NCBI GenBank assembly: GCA_910586555.1
Contig: CAJUJY010000072.1
Coordinates: forward strand, 1 to 16,862
Length of the DNA stretch: 16,862 bases
Reading direction: 5' to 3'
Source: an uncultured Lachnospiraceae bacterium
GTDB taxonomy: Bacteria; Bacillota; Clostridia; Lachnospirales; Lachnospiraceae
Part shown: in pieces, positions 7,613 to 16,200 of the stretch
Layout of the letters: every line of letters begins with the position of its first letter
How positions within the stretch are numbered: the stretch's first letter is position 1
Notes under the pieces: model-generated
The model's input: only the letters and a program-made list of their open reading frames with translations
Databases searched by the model: none
Told to the model about the DNA's origin: nothing
Translations under genes and position numbers: made by a program

Positions 7613-8464
7613 CTAAAACCCTTTAAGCCATTTATATATTGCCTCTATACTTTCATCTGTGGTTACAGGTTCCCCTTTAATATCTGCACCTGCATCTTTA
7701 AGCTGGTGTATTATCCTTGCAGCCTGTGGCACTCCAAGCCCTATTTGTTCCAGCTCTTTCTCAAACTGGAACACCTTTTCTGGCTTCCCGTCAAGGACAA
7801 TTTTACCTTTATTCATTACAACCATTCTGTCTACATAAGCTGCTATATCTTCCATACTATGTGACACAAGTATTATTGTAGTATTATTTTCATTATGCAG
7901 CTTTTTAAGCAGCCCCAGTATTTCATCCCTTCCAGCAGGGTCAAGCCCTGCCGCTGGTTCATCAAGTATAAGGACTTCTGGCTGCATTGCAAGCACCCCT
8001 GCAATGGCAACACGCCTTTTCTGGCCGCCTGACAATGCAAATGGTGATACATCAAGCAGGCTGTCATCTATGCCGCACATCTTAAGTGCATTAAATGAAC
8101 GCAGTTCAACTTCCAGTTGTGGCAGTCCAAGATTTTTAGGGCCAAACTGTACATCATTTATAACAGTTGTTTCAAAAAGCTGGTATTCAGGATACTGGAA
8201 AACCAGCCCGGCTTTGCTTCTAAGGTTACGCATATTATATGATTTGCTATAAATATTCTGCCCATTATAAAATATATCACCACTTGTTGCACGTTCAAGC
8301 CCGTTTAAAAGCTGTACAAGCGTAGATTTCCCTGAACCTGTATGTCCTGCAATACCTATAAATTCACCATTATTAATCTCTATATTAATATCACTAAGGG
8401 CCTGTTTTTCTTTTCCAGTGCCCATTCCATATATATAATTTACATTCTGCAATTTAATTGACAT
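7613..8464 (-). CDS. ecfA2: ECF transporter ATPase EcfA2
   Basis: Second cytoplasmic ATPase of the ECF module. Numbered from the chosen start, this 283-residue protein has Walker A GHTGSGKST (about 39-47), a Q-loop within FQYPEYQLFE, the signature LSGGQKRRVA (about 144-153), Walker B VLILDEP and the switch histidine in LVSHSMED. The opening YIYGMGTGKEKQAL is the EcfA2-type N-terminus. The start is placed at ATG 8464, because GGAG at 8470-8473 is six nt before it. The ATG at 8476 overlaps that site and has none of its own. It follows ecfA1 with a gap of about 30 nt and precedes ecfT, so the three are surely one operon. Confidence 0.95.
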   Translation of the reverse strand: MSIKLQNVNYIYGMGTGKEKQALSDINIEINNGEFIGIAGHTGSGKSTLVQLLNGLERATSGDIFYNGQNIYSKSYNMRNLRSKAGLVFQYPEYQLFETTVINDVQFGPKNLGLPQLEVELRSFNALKMCGIDDSLLDVSPFALSGGQKRRVAIAGVLAMQPEVLILDEPAAGLDPAGRDEILGLLKKLHNENNTTIILVSHSMEDIAAYVDRMVVMNKGKIVLDGKPEKVFQFEKELEQIGLGVPQAARIIHQLKDAGADIKGEPVTTDESIEAIYKWLKGF

Positions 8465-8495
8465 GCATTTCTCCATTCAATTATTAACTACCTGC

Positions 8496-9362
8496 TTAGA
8501 AGCTTTTTGCTTTAAGCTTTAATAATATATCCGCCAGTTCTTCTACATATAAAATATCTTTAGGAATATTTATGCCTTTTTTAGACAGACCAAGTGCAAT
8601 CTTTGTAACTTCTGGTATTGAAAGCCTGTATTTTACAAGTTCTTCACTTCTAGCAAACACCTGCCTTGGTGTGCCCTGCATTTTAACCTTGCCTTCTGAC
8701 ATTACATATACATAATCAGCACCTGTTACTTCTTCCATATAATGTGTTATAAGTATTATAGTTATATTTTCTTTTTTATTTAAATCCCTGGCAGTTTTTA
8801 TAACAGCCTTCCTGCCAGCAGGATCAAGCATTGCTGTTGGTTCATCAAGGATAATGCATTTTGGTTTCATTGCCATTATCCCGGCTATAGCAACACGCTG
8901 TTTCTGCCCTCCTGAAAGGTGGTTAGGTGAATCTTTCCTGTATTCATACATTCCAACATTTTTAAGGCTTTCTTCTACACGCTGCCATATCTCTTCTGGC
9001 GGGACACCCAGGTTTTCAGGCCCAAAGCCAACATCTTCCTCAACAACATTAGAAATAATCTGGTTATCCGGGTTCTGGAATACCATTCCTGCTGTACGCC
9101 TTATTAAAAGGCTGTTATCTGGTTCTGATGTGTCCATGCCATCCACGTACAAAGTACCCTCTGTTGGTACAAGCAGTGCATTAAGGTGTTTGGCAAATGT
9201 TGATTTGCCTGAACCATTAGCACCAAGCACAGCAATAAAACTACCTGCAATAACTTCTATATCAACACCATCTAATGCCCTGTTTATTCCAGTTACATTA
9301 CCCTCTTCATCACGCCTTGAATATTCATGCACAAGGCCACTTGCATTTATAAATGGTTTCAT
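8496..9362 (-). CDS. ecfA1: ECF transporter ATPase EcfA1
   Basis: First ATPase of the ECF module; it pairs with EcfA2 to drive substrate import through EcfT and an S-component. Motifs in order are Walker A GANGSGKST, Q-loop within FQNPDNQI, signature LSGGQKQRVAIAG, Walker B IILDEPTAMLDP and switch histidine ITHYMEE. The N-terminal HEYSRRDEEGN is typical of EcfA1. The start is uncertain. ATG 9362 (MKPFIN) fits family length at 288 residues but lies 16 nt from GGAGG. A TTG at 9377 lies only one nt from it. Family length favours the ATG. The gene is first in its operon, with a promoter behind the rplQ terminator. Confidence 0.93.
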   Translation of the reverse strand: MKPFINASGLVHEYSRRDEEGNVTGINRALDGVDIEVIAGSFIAVLGANGSGKSTFAKHLNALLVPTEGTLYVDGMDTSEPDNSLLIRRTAGMVFQNPDNQIISNVVEEDVGFGPENLGVPPEEIWQRVEESLKNVGMYEYRKDSPNHLSGGQKQRVAIAGIMAMKPKCIILDEPTAMLDPAGRKAVIKTARDLNKKENITIILITHYMEEVTGADYVYVMSEGKVKMQGTPRQVFARSEELVKYRLSIPEVTKIALGLSKKGINIPKDILYVEELADILLKLKAKSF

Positions 9363-9415
9363 TCTGTAGCTTAACAATCCTCCCTGCCAAAATTTCTATA
9401 AAAACATGCAAATTA

Positions 9416-9444
9416 ATAATGACATTTTTTATTTTAATTGTCAA
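9416..9444 (-). promoter_or_regulatory. Promoter of the ecfA1-ecfA2-ecfT(-truA) operon
   Basis: On the minus strand, a perfect TTGACA (9439-9444), a 17-bp spacer and CATTAT (9416-9421) lie between the rplQ terminator and ecfA1, about 47 nt before the ATG. The ECF genes can therefore be transcribed independently of the ribosomal operon. Confidence 0.7.
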
Positions 9445-9492
9445 CCAGTTTTATATATGCGGATACGGCTGTTTTATAAATTTTTAACTGTA

Positions 9493-9522
9493 TATAAAAA
9501 GCTGCCACTTACTGTGACAGCC
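9493..9522 (-). terminator. Rho-independent terminator after rplQ
   Basis: On the minus strand, GCTGTCAC pairs with GTGGCAGC (one U-G pair) around AGTAA and is followed by TTTTTATATA. It begins about 25 nt after the rplQ stop and closes the alpha operon. Confidence 0.88.
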
Positions 9523-9544
9523 TGTTCATACAAATATATTTAAA

Positions 9545-10087
9545 TTATACCAGTTCAATAAGCACTTCCATTGCTGCATCGCCCCGGCGTGGCCCAATCT
9601 TGACAATACGTGTATAACCACCATTACCATTACGTTCAGCATATTTTGGCCCTATTTCATCTAAAACTTTTGCAGCAACATCTATAGTCTTTGTATTTTT
9701 CTTACGGCCTTTGATTTCTTTTGGCACTTCTGTTACTTTATAAAGTGTTTTATTCATCTGCTTTCTGGCATGAAGTCTTGAAGGCTGGTCTTTCTTAATT
9801 TCTTTCTGTACTTCATCATATACAGTGGTTTTTTTGCCATCTACTACTTCTTTAATCCTTTTGCCATCTTTATCTTTACGTGGAACTTTAGCAGTTACCG
9901 TAACTGTATCATAATTATTACATTCTTTAATGCCTAAAGCAATGATTTTTTCTGCAATTTTGCGGATTTCTTTTGCTTTTGCTTCTGTTGTAATAATCCT
10001 GCCATGGTACAGAAGATTAGTTACCTGGTTGCGGAGCAATGCTTTTCTCTGGCTGGAAGTTCTTCCAAGTTTTCTATAGCCTGCCAT
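9545..10087 (-). CDS. rplQ: 50S ribosomal protein L17 with a large internal insertion
   Basis: L17 is a component of the large ribosomal subunit near the exit tunnel. The N-terminus (GYRKLGRTSSQRKALLRN) and C-terminus (GGYTRIVKIGPRRGD...IELV) are canonical. The protein is 180 residues, whereas Bacillus-type L17 has about 120. The extra length is mainly a charged, lysine-rich block at about 57-104, before the conserved LHARKQ, plus a short KGRKKNTK stretch near 126-133. I recall extended L17 forms in Lachnospiraceae, so this is probably lineage-specific rather than an error. It follows rpoA by 11 nt, and the rpoA stop TAG is part of its TAGGAGG binding site. Confidence 0.95.
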   Translation of the reverse strand: MAGYRKLGRTSSQRKALLRNQVTNLLYHGRIITTEAKAKEIRKIAEKIIALGIKECNNYDTVTVTAKVPRKDKDGKRIKEVVDGKKTTVYDEVQKEIKKDQPSRLHARKQMNKTLYKVTEVPKEIKGRKKNTKTIDVAAKVLDEIGPKYAERNGNGGYTRIVKIGPRRGDAAMEVLIELV

Positions 10088-10098
10088 TTGTTTACCTC

Positions 10099-11061
10099 CT
10101 AATTATCGTCACCTAAGTTAAGTGAAAGCCCTAATTCTTTTAACTTAGCTAATACTTCTTCTAAAGACTTACGTCCAAGATTTCTTACCTTCATCATATC
10201 TTCAGATGTCCGGTTACAAAGTTCTTCAACTGTATTAATGCCTGCCCTTTTAAGACAATTATATGAACGTACTGAAAGTTCAAGTTCATCAATATTCATT
10301 TCAAGCACTTTGTCCTTATCATTTTCTTCTTTTTCCGCCATAACAGGAATGTTTGAAGTCTTATCAGAAAGATTGATAAAGGATTTCAAATGGTCACTTA
10401 AAACCTTTGCAGCAAGGCTTACTGCATCACTTGGTTCAATAGTACCATTTGTATATACATCTAATGTCAGCTTATCATAATCAGTAATCTGCCCAACACG
10501 GGTATTCTCAATCTTGATGTTCACTCTCTCTACCGGTGTAAAGATAGAATCAATCGCAATTACATTAAGCGGCAAATCTTCCCTTTTATTTTTCTCTGAG
10601 CTGATATAGCCACGGTTATTTACGATTGTCATCTCGATATAAAGCTTGCAATCAGGCCCTCCGCTTAATGTAGCAATAACCTGGCCAGGGTTCATTATTT
10701 CAATATCAGAATCCACCTGGATATCTGCTGCTGTAACAACACCCTCGCCAGATGCTTCTACATAAGCGGTTTTAACCTCATCAAACTCACTATTATTCTT
10801 AATAGCAAGGCTTTTAATATTCATTATAATCTCTGTCACATCTTCCTTGACACCAGGAATTGCGGCAAATTCATGAACCACGCCATCAATCTTAATATGG
10901 CTGACTGCAGTACCCGGTAATGATGAAAGCATAATTCTTCTAAGAGAATTACCCAAAGTCGTACCATATCCTCTTTCAAGAGGTTCTACAATAAAACGTC
11001 CATATCTCTTATCTTCTGAAATCTCAGCAATCTCAATATTTGGTTCTTTAAAATCAAGCAC
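10099..11061 (-). CDS. rpoA: DNA-directed RNA polymerase subunit alpha
   Basis: Alpha subunit that dimerises to nucleate RNA polymerase assembly and contacts activators and UP elements. At 320 residues it has the usual length. The N-terminal domain includes ERGYGTTLGNSLRRIMLSSLPG, the dimerisation and beta/beta' interface. A charged linker (about 232-250) leads to the C-terminal DNA-binding domain with ELSVRSYNCLKRAGI and RNLGRKSLEEV. The start is GTG at 11061, eight nt after AAGGAGG. It lies between rpsD and rplQ in the alpha operon. Confidence 0.97.
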   Translation of the reverse strand: MLDFKEPNIEIAEISEDKRYGRFIVEPLERGYGTTLGNSLRRIMLSSLPGTAVSHIKIDGVVHEFAAIPGVKEDVTEIIMNIKSLAIKNNSEFDEVKTAYVEASGEGVVTAADIQVDSDIEIMNPGQVIATLSGGPDCKLYIEMTIVNNRGYISSEKNKREDLPLNVIAIDSIFTPVERVNIKIENTRVGQITDYDKLTLDVYTNGTIEPSDAVSLAAKVLSDHLKSFINLSDKTSNIPVMAEKEENDKDKVLEMNIDELELSVRSYNCLKRAGINTVEELCNRTSEDMMKVRNLGRKSLEEVLAKLKELGLSLNLGDDN

Positions 11062-11110
11062 TCCAAGTACCTCCTTTTGGGTGTTATGCTTACATACTCA
11101 CAGATTAATA

Positions 11111-11704
11111 TTACTTAGAATATAACTCGACGATAAGCACTTCATTAACAGGAACATCAATCTGTTCTCTTGTTGGAACTTCTTTAACAACACCGGAAAG
11201 GTTCTCATGGTCAGCCTCAAGCCATTCCGGAACTAATCTTCCATCTGTTACTTCAAGAATGTCTTTATATCTCTGTTTGCTTTTATGCTTTTCCTTTATT
11301 TCGATAACGTCCCCTGGTTTTACCTGGTATGAAGGTATAGTTACACATTTACCATTAACCAGTACATGTTTATGCCCTACAACCTGCCTTGCTTCTTTTC
11401 TTGTACGGCCATAACCCATTCTGTAGATTACATTATCAAGCCTGAGTTCAAGAAGAATCATAAGGTTTTCACCAGTAGTACCATATTTTAACTTCTGTGC
11501 CTTAGCAAAATTATTTCTGAAAGGCTTTTCAAGTACACCATATATAAATTTAGCTTTCTGCTTTTCTTTTAACTGAAGTCCGTATTCACTCTGCTTTCTG
11601 CCAGCCCTGGCACTTCTTTTTGACTTCTTATCTATTCCCATAAATATAGGATCAATTCCAAGACTTCTGCACCTTTTGAGCACTGGCGTCATATCTCTTG
11701 CCAT
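11111..11704 (-). CDS. rpsD: 30S ribosomal protein S4
   Basis: Primary 16S rRNA-binding protein that nucleates assembly of the 30S body; in several bacteria it also represses its own operon. The 197 residues start MARDMTPVLKRCRSLG. They contain an S4-type RNA-binding domain (about 88-150, with LDNVIYRMGYGRTRKEARQ and VLVNGK) and end in VLIVELYSK. The N-terminus lacks the four-cysteine zinc site, so it is the zinc-free form. ATG is preceded by GGAGG at seven nt. The 124-nt gap from rpsK has a TATAAT-like box without a good -35 and no convincing RNA fold. Confidence 0.97.
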   Translation of the reverse strand: MARDMTPVLKRCRSLGIDPIFMGIDKKSKRSARAGRKQSEYGLQLKEKQKAKFIYGVLEKPFRNNFAKAQKLKYGTTGENLMILLELRLDNVIYRMGYGRTRKEARQVVGHKHVLVNGKCVTIPSYQVKPGDVIEIKEKHKSKQRYKDILEVTDGRLVPEWLEADHENLSGVVKEVPTREQIDVPVNEVLIVELYSK

Positions 11705-11828
11705 GTTTATTCCTCCTATTGATATACAGTCAATTATACATTACAATATTACTTAAACTTATTTCTGCAAAATACCTGCACTCTAAACAACAGACTGCGG
11801 GCCTTGCCAGCAAATCTATTGTTACGGG

Positions 11829-12224
11829 TTATACACGGCGGCGCTTTGGCGGCCTGCATCCGTTATGTGGCACAGGAGTTACATCCCTTATGCTTGTAAC
11901 ATCAATCCCACATGCCTGTAATGCACGTATTGCTGCTTCACGGCCTGAACCCGGCCCTTTAACCATAACATCTACAGAAGAAAGTCCATGAGGCAGTGCT
12001 GCCTTAGCTGCTGTTTCTGCTGCCATCTGTGCTGCATATGGTGTTGACTTCTTAGAACCCCGGAAGCCTAACCCACCTGCACTTGCCCAGGAAATTGCAT
12101 TTCCTTCAGCATCTGTAAGCGTAACAATTGTATTATTAAAGGAAGACTGTATATGTGCCTGTCCATGTCCGACATTTTTTCTGACACGCTTTTTGCTTAC
12201 CTTTTTTATTGCCTGTTTAGCCAT
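11829..12224 (-). CDS. rpsK: 30S ribosomal protein S11
   Basis: Small-subunit platform protein that binds 16S rRNA near the mRNA exit. At 131 residues it has the family length. It contains HIQSSFNNTIVTLTD near the start, the central GGLGFRGSKKSTPYAAQ and the basic C-terminus RPPKRRRV. The start is ATG 12224, eight nt after GGAGG. An in-frame TTG two codons earlier lies almost on the binding site and is unlikely. It sits between rpsM and rpsD in the alpha operon. Confidence 0.97.
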   Translation of the reverse strand: MAKQAIKKVSKKRVRKNVGHGQAHIQSSFNNTIVTLTDAEGNAISWASAGGLGFRGSKKSTPYAAQMAAETAAKAALPHGLSSVDVMVKGPGSGREAAIRALQACGIDVTSIRDVTPVPHNGCRPPKRRRV

Positions 12225-12266
12225 TGTCAAACCCTCCTAGTTAGATTTGTACATATTTATATCTAA

Positions 12267-12635
12267 TTATTTCTTCTTATTTGCGACAGTACGCTTTGGA
12301 CCTTTACGTGTCCTTGCATTAGTCTTTGTCTTCTGTCCATGGACCGGAAGACCTTTTCTGTGGCGGATACCCCTGTAGCATCCTATTTCCTGTAATCTCT
12401 TAATGTTTAATGCAATTTCCCTGCGCAAATCACCTTCAACTGTCTGTGTAGCATCAATAACATCACGGATACGTGAAACCTCTTCATCAGTAAGGTCTTT
12501 TACACGTGTGTCAGGATTGACTTTAGCTTCTGCTAAGATACGGTTGGAACTGGCCCTGCCAATGCCATAAATATAGGTAAGCCCGATTTCAACACGTTTT
12601 TCTCTTGGTAAATCTACACCACTAATACGTGCCAT
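12267..12635 (-). CDS. rpsM: 30S ribosomal protein S13
   Basis: Head protein of the small subunit that contacts the P-site tRNA and L5. At 122 residues it has the usual length. It begins ARISGVDLPREKRVEIGLTYIYG, carries the helix-hairpin-helix-like IGRASSNRIL and ends in the basic tail GPKRTVANKKK. CGGAGGTG precedes the ATG by about 10 nt. It is separated from rpmJ by 304 nt holding a structured RNA, much more than the usual few dozen bases. Confidence 0.97.
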   Translation of the reverse strand: MARISGVDLPREKRVEIGLTYIYGIGRASSNRILAEAKVNPDTRVKDLTDEEVSRIRDVIDATQTVEGDLRREIALNIKRLQEIGCYRGIRHRKGLPVHGQKTKTNARTRKGPKRTVANKKK

Positions 12636-12689
12636 GTATACTTTACACCTCCGTTATTTTCTATAAATTAATGGATTAATAAATGATTA

Positions 12690-12865
12690 CAGTGCAAAAG
12701 CACTGCCAGCCGCTTTAAATTGTAGCCTTACAGCATAGACTTATTATAGTTTATGCCGCAGTCATCAATCTGCCGTTGGTAAGGCCAGCGCAAGATGAAA
12801 TGACACATCTTTACGCTGAAATGGGTAATCACTCCATTTACAATATCACAGTACAATTAAGTACT
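12690..12865 (-). ncRNA. Structured RNA leader candidate upstream of rpsM (four-way plus three-way junction)
   Basis: On the minus strand, the core 12719-12844 folds with almost no unpaired junction bases. P1 is ATTGTA/TACAAT (12839-12844 with 12719-12724). P2 is AATGG/CCATT (12820-12838). P3 is CAGCG-AAGATG with CATCTT-CGCTG (12786-12818). P4 is GCCTTAC/GTAAGGC (12779-12785 with 12725-12731). P4 encloses P5 GCAG/CTGC (12758-12773) and P6 GCATA/TATGC (12733-12756). A hairpin AGTAC/GTACT (12850-12865) precedes the core, and CAGTGC-TTTT-GCACTG (12690-12705) follows it. It lies just before the rpsM binding site, where a ribosomal protein autoregulatory leader would sit. I recognise no known family. 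The transcribed strand is inferred from the flanking genes. Confidence 0.6.
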
Positions 12866-12896
12866 ATAACGAACAGAAAGCAAGATTTATCTTAAT

Positions 12897-12933
12897 AACA
12901 GAAAAACCAAAGAACTATGCTTTGGCTTCTGTT
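12897..12933 (-). terminator. Terminator- or attenuator-like hairpin between rpmJ and rpsM
   Basis: Six nt after the rpmJ stop, AACAGAAG-CCAAAG pairs with CTTTGG-TTT-TTCTGTT around a CATAGTT loop, and a run of five T follows the inner stem. It could end transcription after rpmJ or work as an attenuator for rpsM and the rest of the operon. I see no strong second promoter between it and rpsM. Confidence 0.55.
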
Positions 12934-12939
12934 GTCTAA

Positions 12940-13053
12940 TTAGCCTTGTCTCTGTTTGTGTCTGGGATTTTCACAGATTACTCTGATTCTTCCCTTTCTT
13001 TTGATGACCTTACATTTTTCACAAATTGGTTTTACTGAAGATCTGACTTTCAC
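12940..13053 (-). CDS. rpmJ: 50S ribosomal protein L36
   Basis: Small large-subunit protein of 37 residues. It reads (M)KVRSSVKPICEKCKVIKRKG and continues to RVICENPRHKQRQG. The zinc ligands C11, C14, C27 and H32 are all present, so it is the zinc-binding (C+) form. The start is GTG at 13053, with a strong AAAGGGGG site nine nt upstream. Normally infA lies directly upstream of rpmJ; here a promoter and then the hybrid kinase gene are found instead. It is the first gene of the alpha operon in this window. Confidence 0.96.
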   Translation of the reverse strand: MKVRSSVKPICEKCKVIKRKGRIRVICENPRHKQRQG

Positions 13054-13086
13054 AGCAATAACCCCCTTTCATAAAGTCCATTCGTT

Positions 13087-13115
13087 AGTTTATCATAATC
13101 TTCCAGTTGTTGCAA
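13087..13115 (-). promoter_or_regulatory. Promoter of the rpmJ-led alpha operon
   Basis: On the minus strand, TTGCAA (13110-13115), a 17-bp spacer and TAAACT (13087-13092) predict a start near 13080, about 27 nt before the rpmJ GTG. The -10 region shares TGATAAACTAA with the tRNA-Leu promoter, which supports it as a strong housekeeping promoter. Confidence 0.65.
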
Positions 13116-13192
13116 GTACTTTTTTATTTTTCTGCTGCCTTTTATTACAAAGACAGCAAAACCAGGAACTGTCTGCTGGATATAATAAATAG

Positions 13193-13238
13193 TACCTGCC
13201 TGCACATATAAATATTCCATTATAATGCCAGGCAGGTA
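13193..13238 (-). terminator. Inverted repeat after the hybrid kinase gene, weak terminator candidate
   Basis: TACCTGCCTG (13193-13202) and CAGGCAGGTA (13229-13238) are a perfect 10-bp inverted repeat separated by 26 AT-rich bases. It begins eight nt after the kinase stop. On the minus strand it is followed only by CTATTTATTATAT, so termination may be weak. Confidence 0.5.
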
Positions 13239-13245
13239 AATTATA

Positions 13246-16200
13246 CTAATTAAGGAACTGTCCCAGTACTTTTATAAATATATCCATATCAACTGGTTTT
13301 GCAATATGTGCATTCATTCCGTTCTTTAATGCTGCTTCCTTATCTTCTTCCAGTGCATTGGCTGTCATTGCAATAATTGGCATCTTCTTTACATCTTCCC
13401 TTTGTAATGCCCTTATTGCCCTGGTTGCTTCATAACCATTCATTATTGGCATCTGCACGTCCATAAGGATTACATCATAATAATTTTCTTCTGATTCTTT
13501 TACCATTGAAACAGCATCTGTCCCATCTGGCGCAGATTCAACTTCAAAACCTGCTTCTTCAAGTATAACCTGTGCTATTTCACGGTTAAGTTCAATATCC
13601 TCTACAAGCAGTACACGCCTGCCACTAAAATCTGCTAAAGTCCATGAAGCTGCTTTTTCTTCATTTTCAATAAGATTATTAGCCAGAAGCAGTGCGGATT
13701 TTAAATCAGACATAAACAGCGGCTTTGCACAAAATGCAATAACACCTGCTTCTTTTGCCTGTTCTTCAATATCTGACCAGTCATATGCAGTCAGTATAAT
13801 AATAAAAGCATCTTCCCCAACTGCATCCCGTATTCTTCTTGCAGTTTCTAACCCGCTTGTTTCTGGCATCTGCCAGTCAATAATATAAGTATGGAAAGAA
13901 TCCCCTTCATCATGTGCTATTTTAGCCCGGTATGCTGCCTCCCTGCCAGATGTTGTCCATTCTGCCCTAAGCCCGATTTGTTTAAGCATTTTGCTTACAC
14001 TGTTACATGTATTAAAATCATCATCTACAACAAGTGCCCTAAGACCTTCAAGTTCTTTAATTTGTTCTGCATTTTTTTCAATATCCTGTAACTTTAAGCT
14101 TATTTCTACTGTAAATGTGCTTCCCTTTCCAATCTCACTCTGTACATTTATTGTACCATTCATCATCTCAACTATATTCCTGGTTATTGCCATGCCAAGG
14201 CCTGTCCCTTGTATACCCGTCTGTGTAGTAGTTGCTTCACGTTCAAATGGTTCAAAAATATGCTCCACAAACTCTTTTGACATTCCTATGCCATTATCTT
14301 TAATTATAAATACATAATCACCATACCCATGCCGGAATGTTGTTTTCTGCATAATACGGAATGTAATAGTTCCGCCTGCTGGTGTATATTTTACGGCATT
14401 ACTTAATAAATTAATAAATACCTGGTTAAGTTTAAGGGAATCTGCTATTACATCTTCATTAGTAACCTCAAATGTATCTATAAACAGTTCAAGCTGTTTA
14501 GCCTTTACCTGCGGCTGTATAATATTTACCAGGTTATGCATAATTTCAGAAATATTACATTCCTGTTCTTTAATCTGTACCTTCCCGCTTTCAATCCTGC
14601 TCATATCAAGAATATCATTAATCAGGCTTAAAAGATGGTTGCTTGAAGAAAGTACTTTCTGGAGGCAGTCCTTTACTTGTTCTTTATTATTAATATGGCT
14701 GGCAGCAATCGTTGTAAAACCTATAATTGCATTCATAGGGGTACGGATATCATGTGACATATTAGAAAGGAAAGTAGTTTTTGCACGGTTAGCATGTTGT
14801 GCCTGCATAAGTGCATCCTGGAGTATCTGTGTCTGTTCTTTCTGTTTTTTTACAGCACCTGTAATTTCTTTTGTTACAACCATAACCATAATATCATCTG
14901 TGTCATTATCACGTGTCATAATAAATGACTGGCGTACACATATCTTTTCCCCTTTGGAATCCTGGTTCCAGTATTCAGCAATTACTTCTGCCTCACCCTG
15001 TTCAAAACGTTCTTTCAGGTTTTCTATATTAACAATAGCACTAAAATCTGCCCTTGACTCTTCTGATACAAACTTTTTCCAGCGTCCAAACCACTCAGAA
15101 GCTTTACATGGTGCTTCCAGGCCAGTCCTTTTAAGCAATGATATCTCTTTGCCATCTGACATGCATACAATATCAAGCTCTATTAAATCTTTAGTAAGGT
15201 TAAAATCAAATGTATAAAGGGCATTTGAAGTAATTGAAATCCTGTACTGCCTTTCCTTACGGCTTGCAACAGACATCTCTGCCTGTATGCGCAGTTCTTT
15301 TTCTTTTACTTCTGTAATATTCTGGCGTGTAAACAGGGCTTTTAATACCTTTCCATTATCTCTTTCAAGGCACATAAAATTAATATGTTCCCATTCTGGG
15401 CAGCCATTATGCATTACATGGCATTCATATCTTACATCATCCTGGTTTTCTAATGCCCTGGTTACAGAATCACTTGAAATCTGGTTTTCAAACTCTGCCC
15501 TGTCCTCCCCTTCTGCCAGGGTACCACACAAATGCCCTGTAAAACTATTATAACTTCCACTTATTTCCATACCGCTGTCTTTTGGCTTTGTACCTGCAAG
15601 ATACTGGTAAGTCCCTGCTTCAAAGTCAATCATTGCAAAACGGTTAAATAATATATTAACACCCTGGATAATATAGCCCATTTCCTGGTTTTCCTTTTCC
15701 AGCAGTTTCTTTTCACGCCTGGCACGTATAATAAGGCTTGCTATATATATAACAAATAATATAACAAGCATGGTTTCAAGCTGTATCCCCACCATATTTT
15801 CATCTTTTATCATTCTTTGTGTAACACTTTTTGGAAATGTCTGCACAAAAACATAATCATTACCAGGAAAATTCATTACACATATATTATCTGTTTTACT
15901 GCCAGAACTACATATAAATGCACCCTCCCCGCCATTTTTAAATATGTCTTTTGTTTTTATAGCAGTATCATGGTCAATTACACCAGTTTCCTCTAATATG
16001 CTTACAAGGCTTTTCTCATAAACCTGGTTATTAGAGCTTGCAATCACTGTTCCATCTGGCATACACAAAAATACATCTGCCTGCTCGCCAAAATATGTTG
16101 TAGACAACATTTTCTGTAAATACTTTTCTGCCATATATGCACCCCTGAACACCCCAATTAACTTACCTTTATAATGGACTGGTGCATAAAAACTTACCAT

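Noticed and set aside
11705..11828. Possible S4 autoregulatory leader between rpsK and rpsD
   Set aside because: Only short, weak complementary segments are present; they do not form a convincing fold like the one before rpsM.
12718..12897. A plus-strand open frame of about 58 codons through the rpmJ-rpsM spacer (reads ...QDEMTHLYAEMGNHSIYN...)
   Set aside because: It has no start codon near its beginning and no ribosome binding site before the internal ATG at 12797. It runs antisense to the operon and coincides with the RNA helices. A gene remnant cannot be excluded, but there is no positive evidence.
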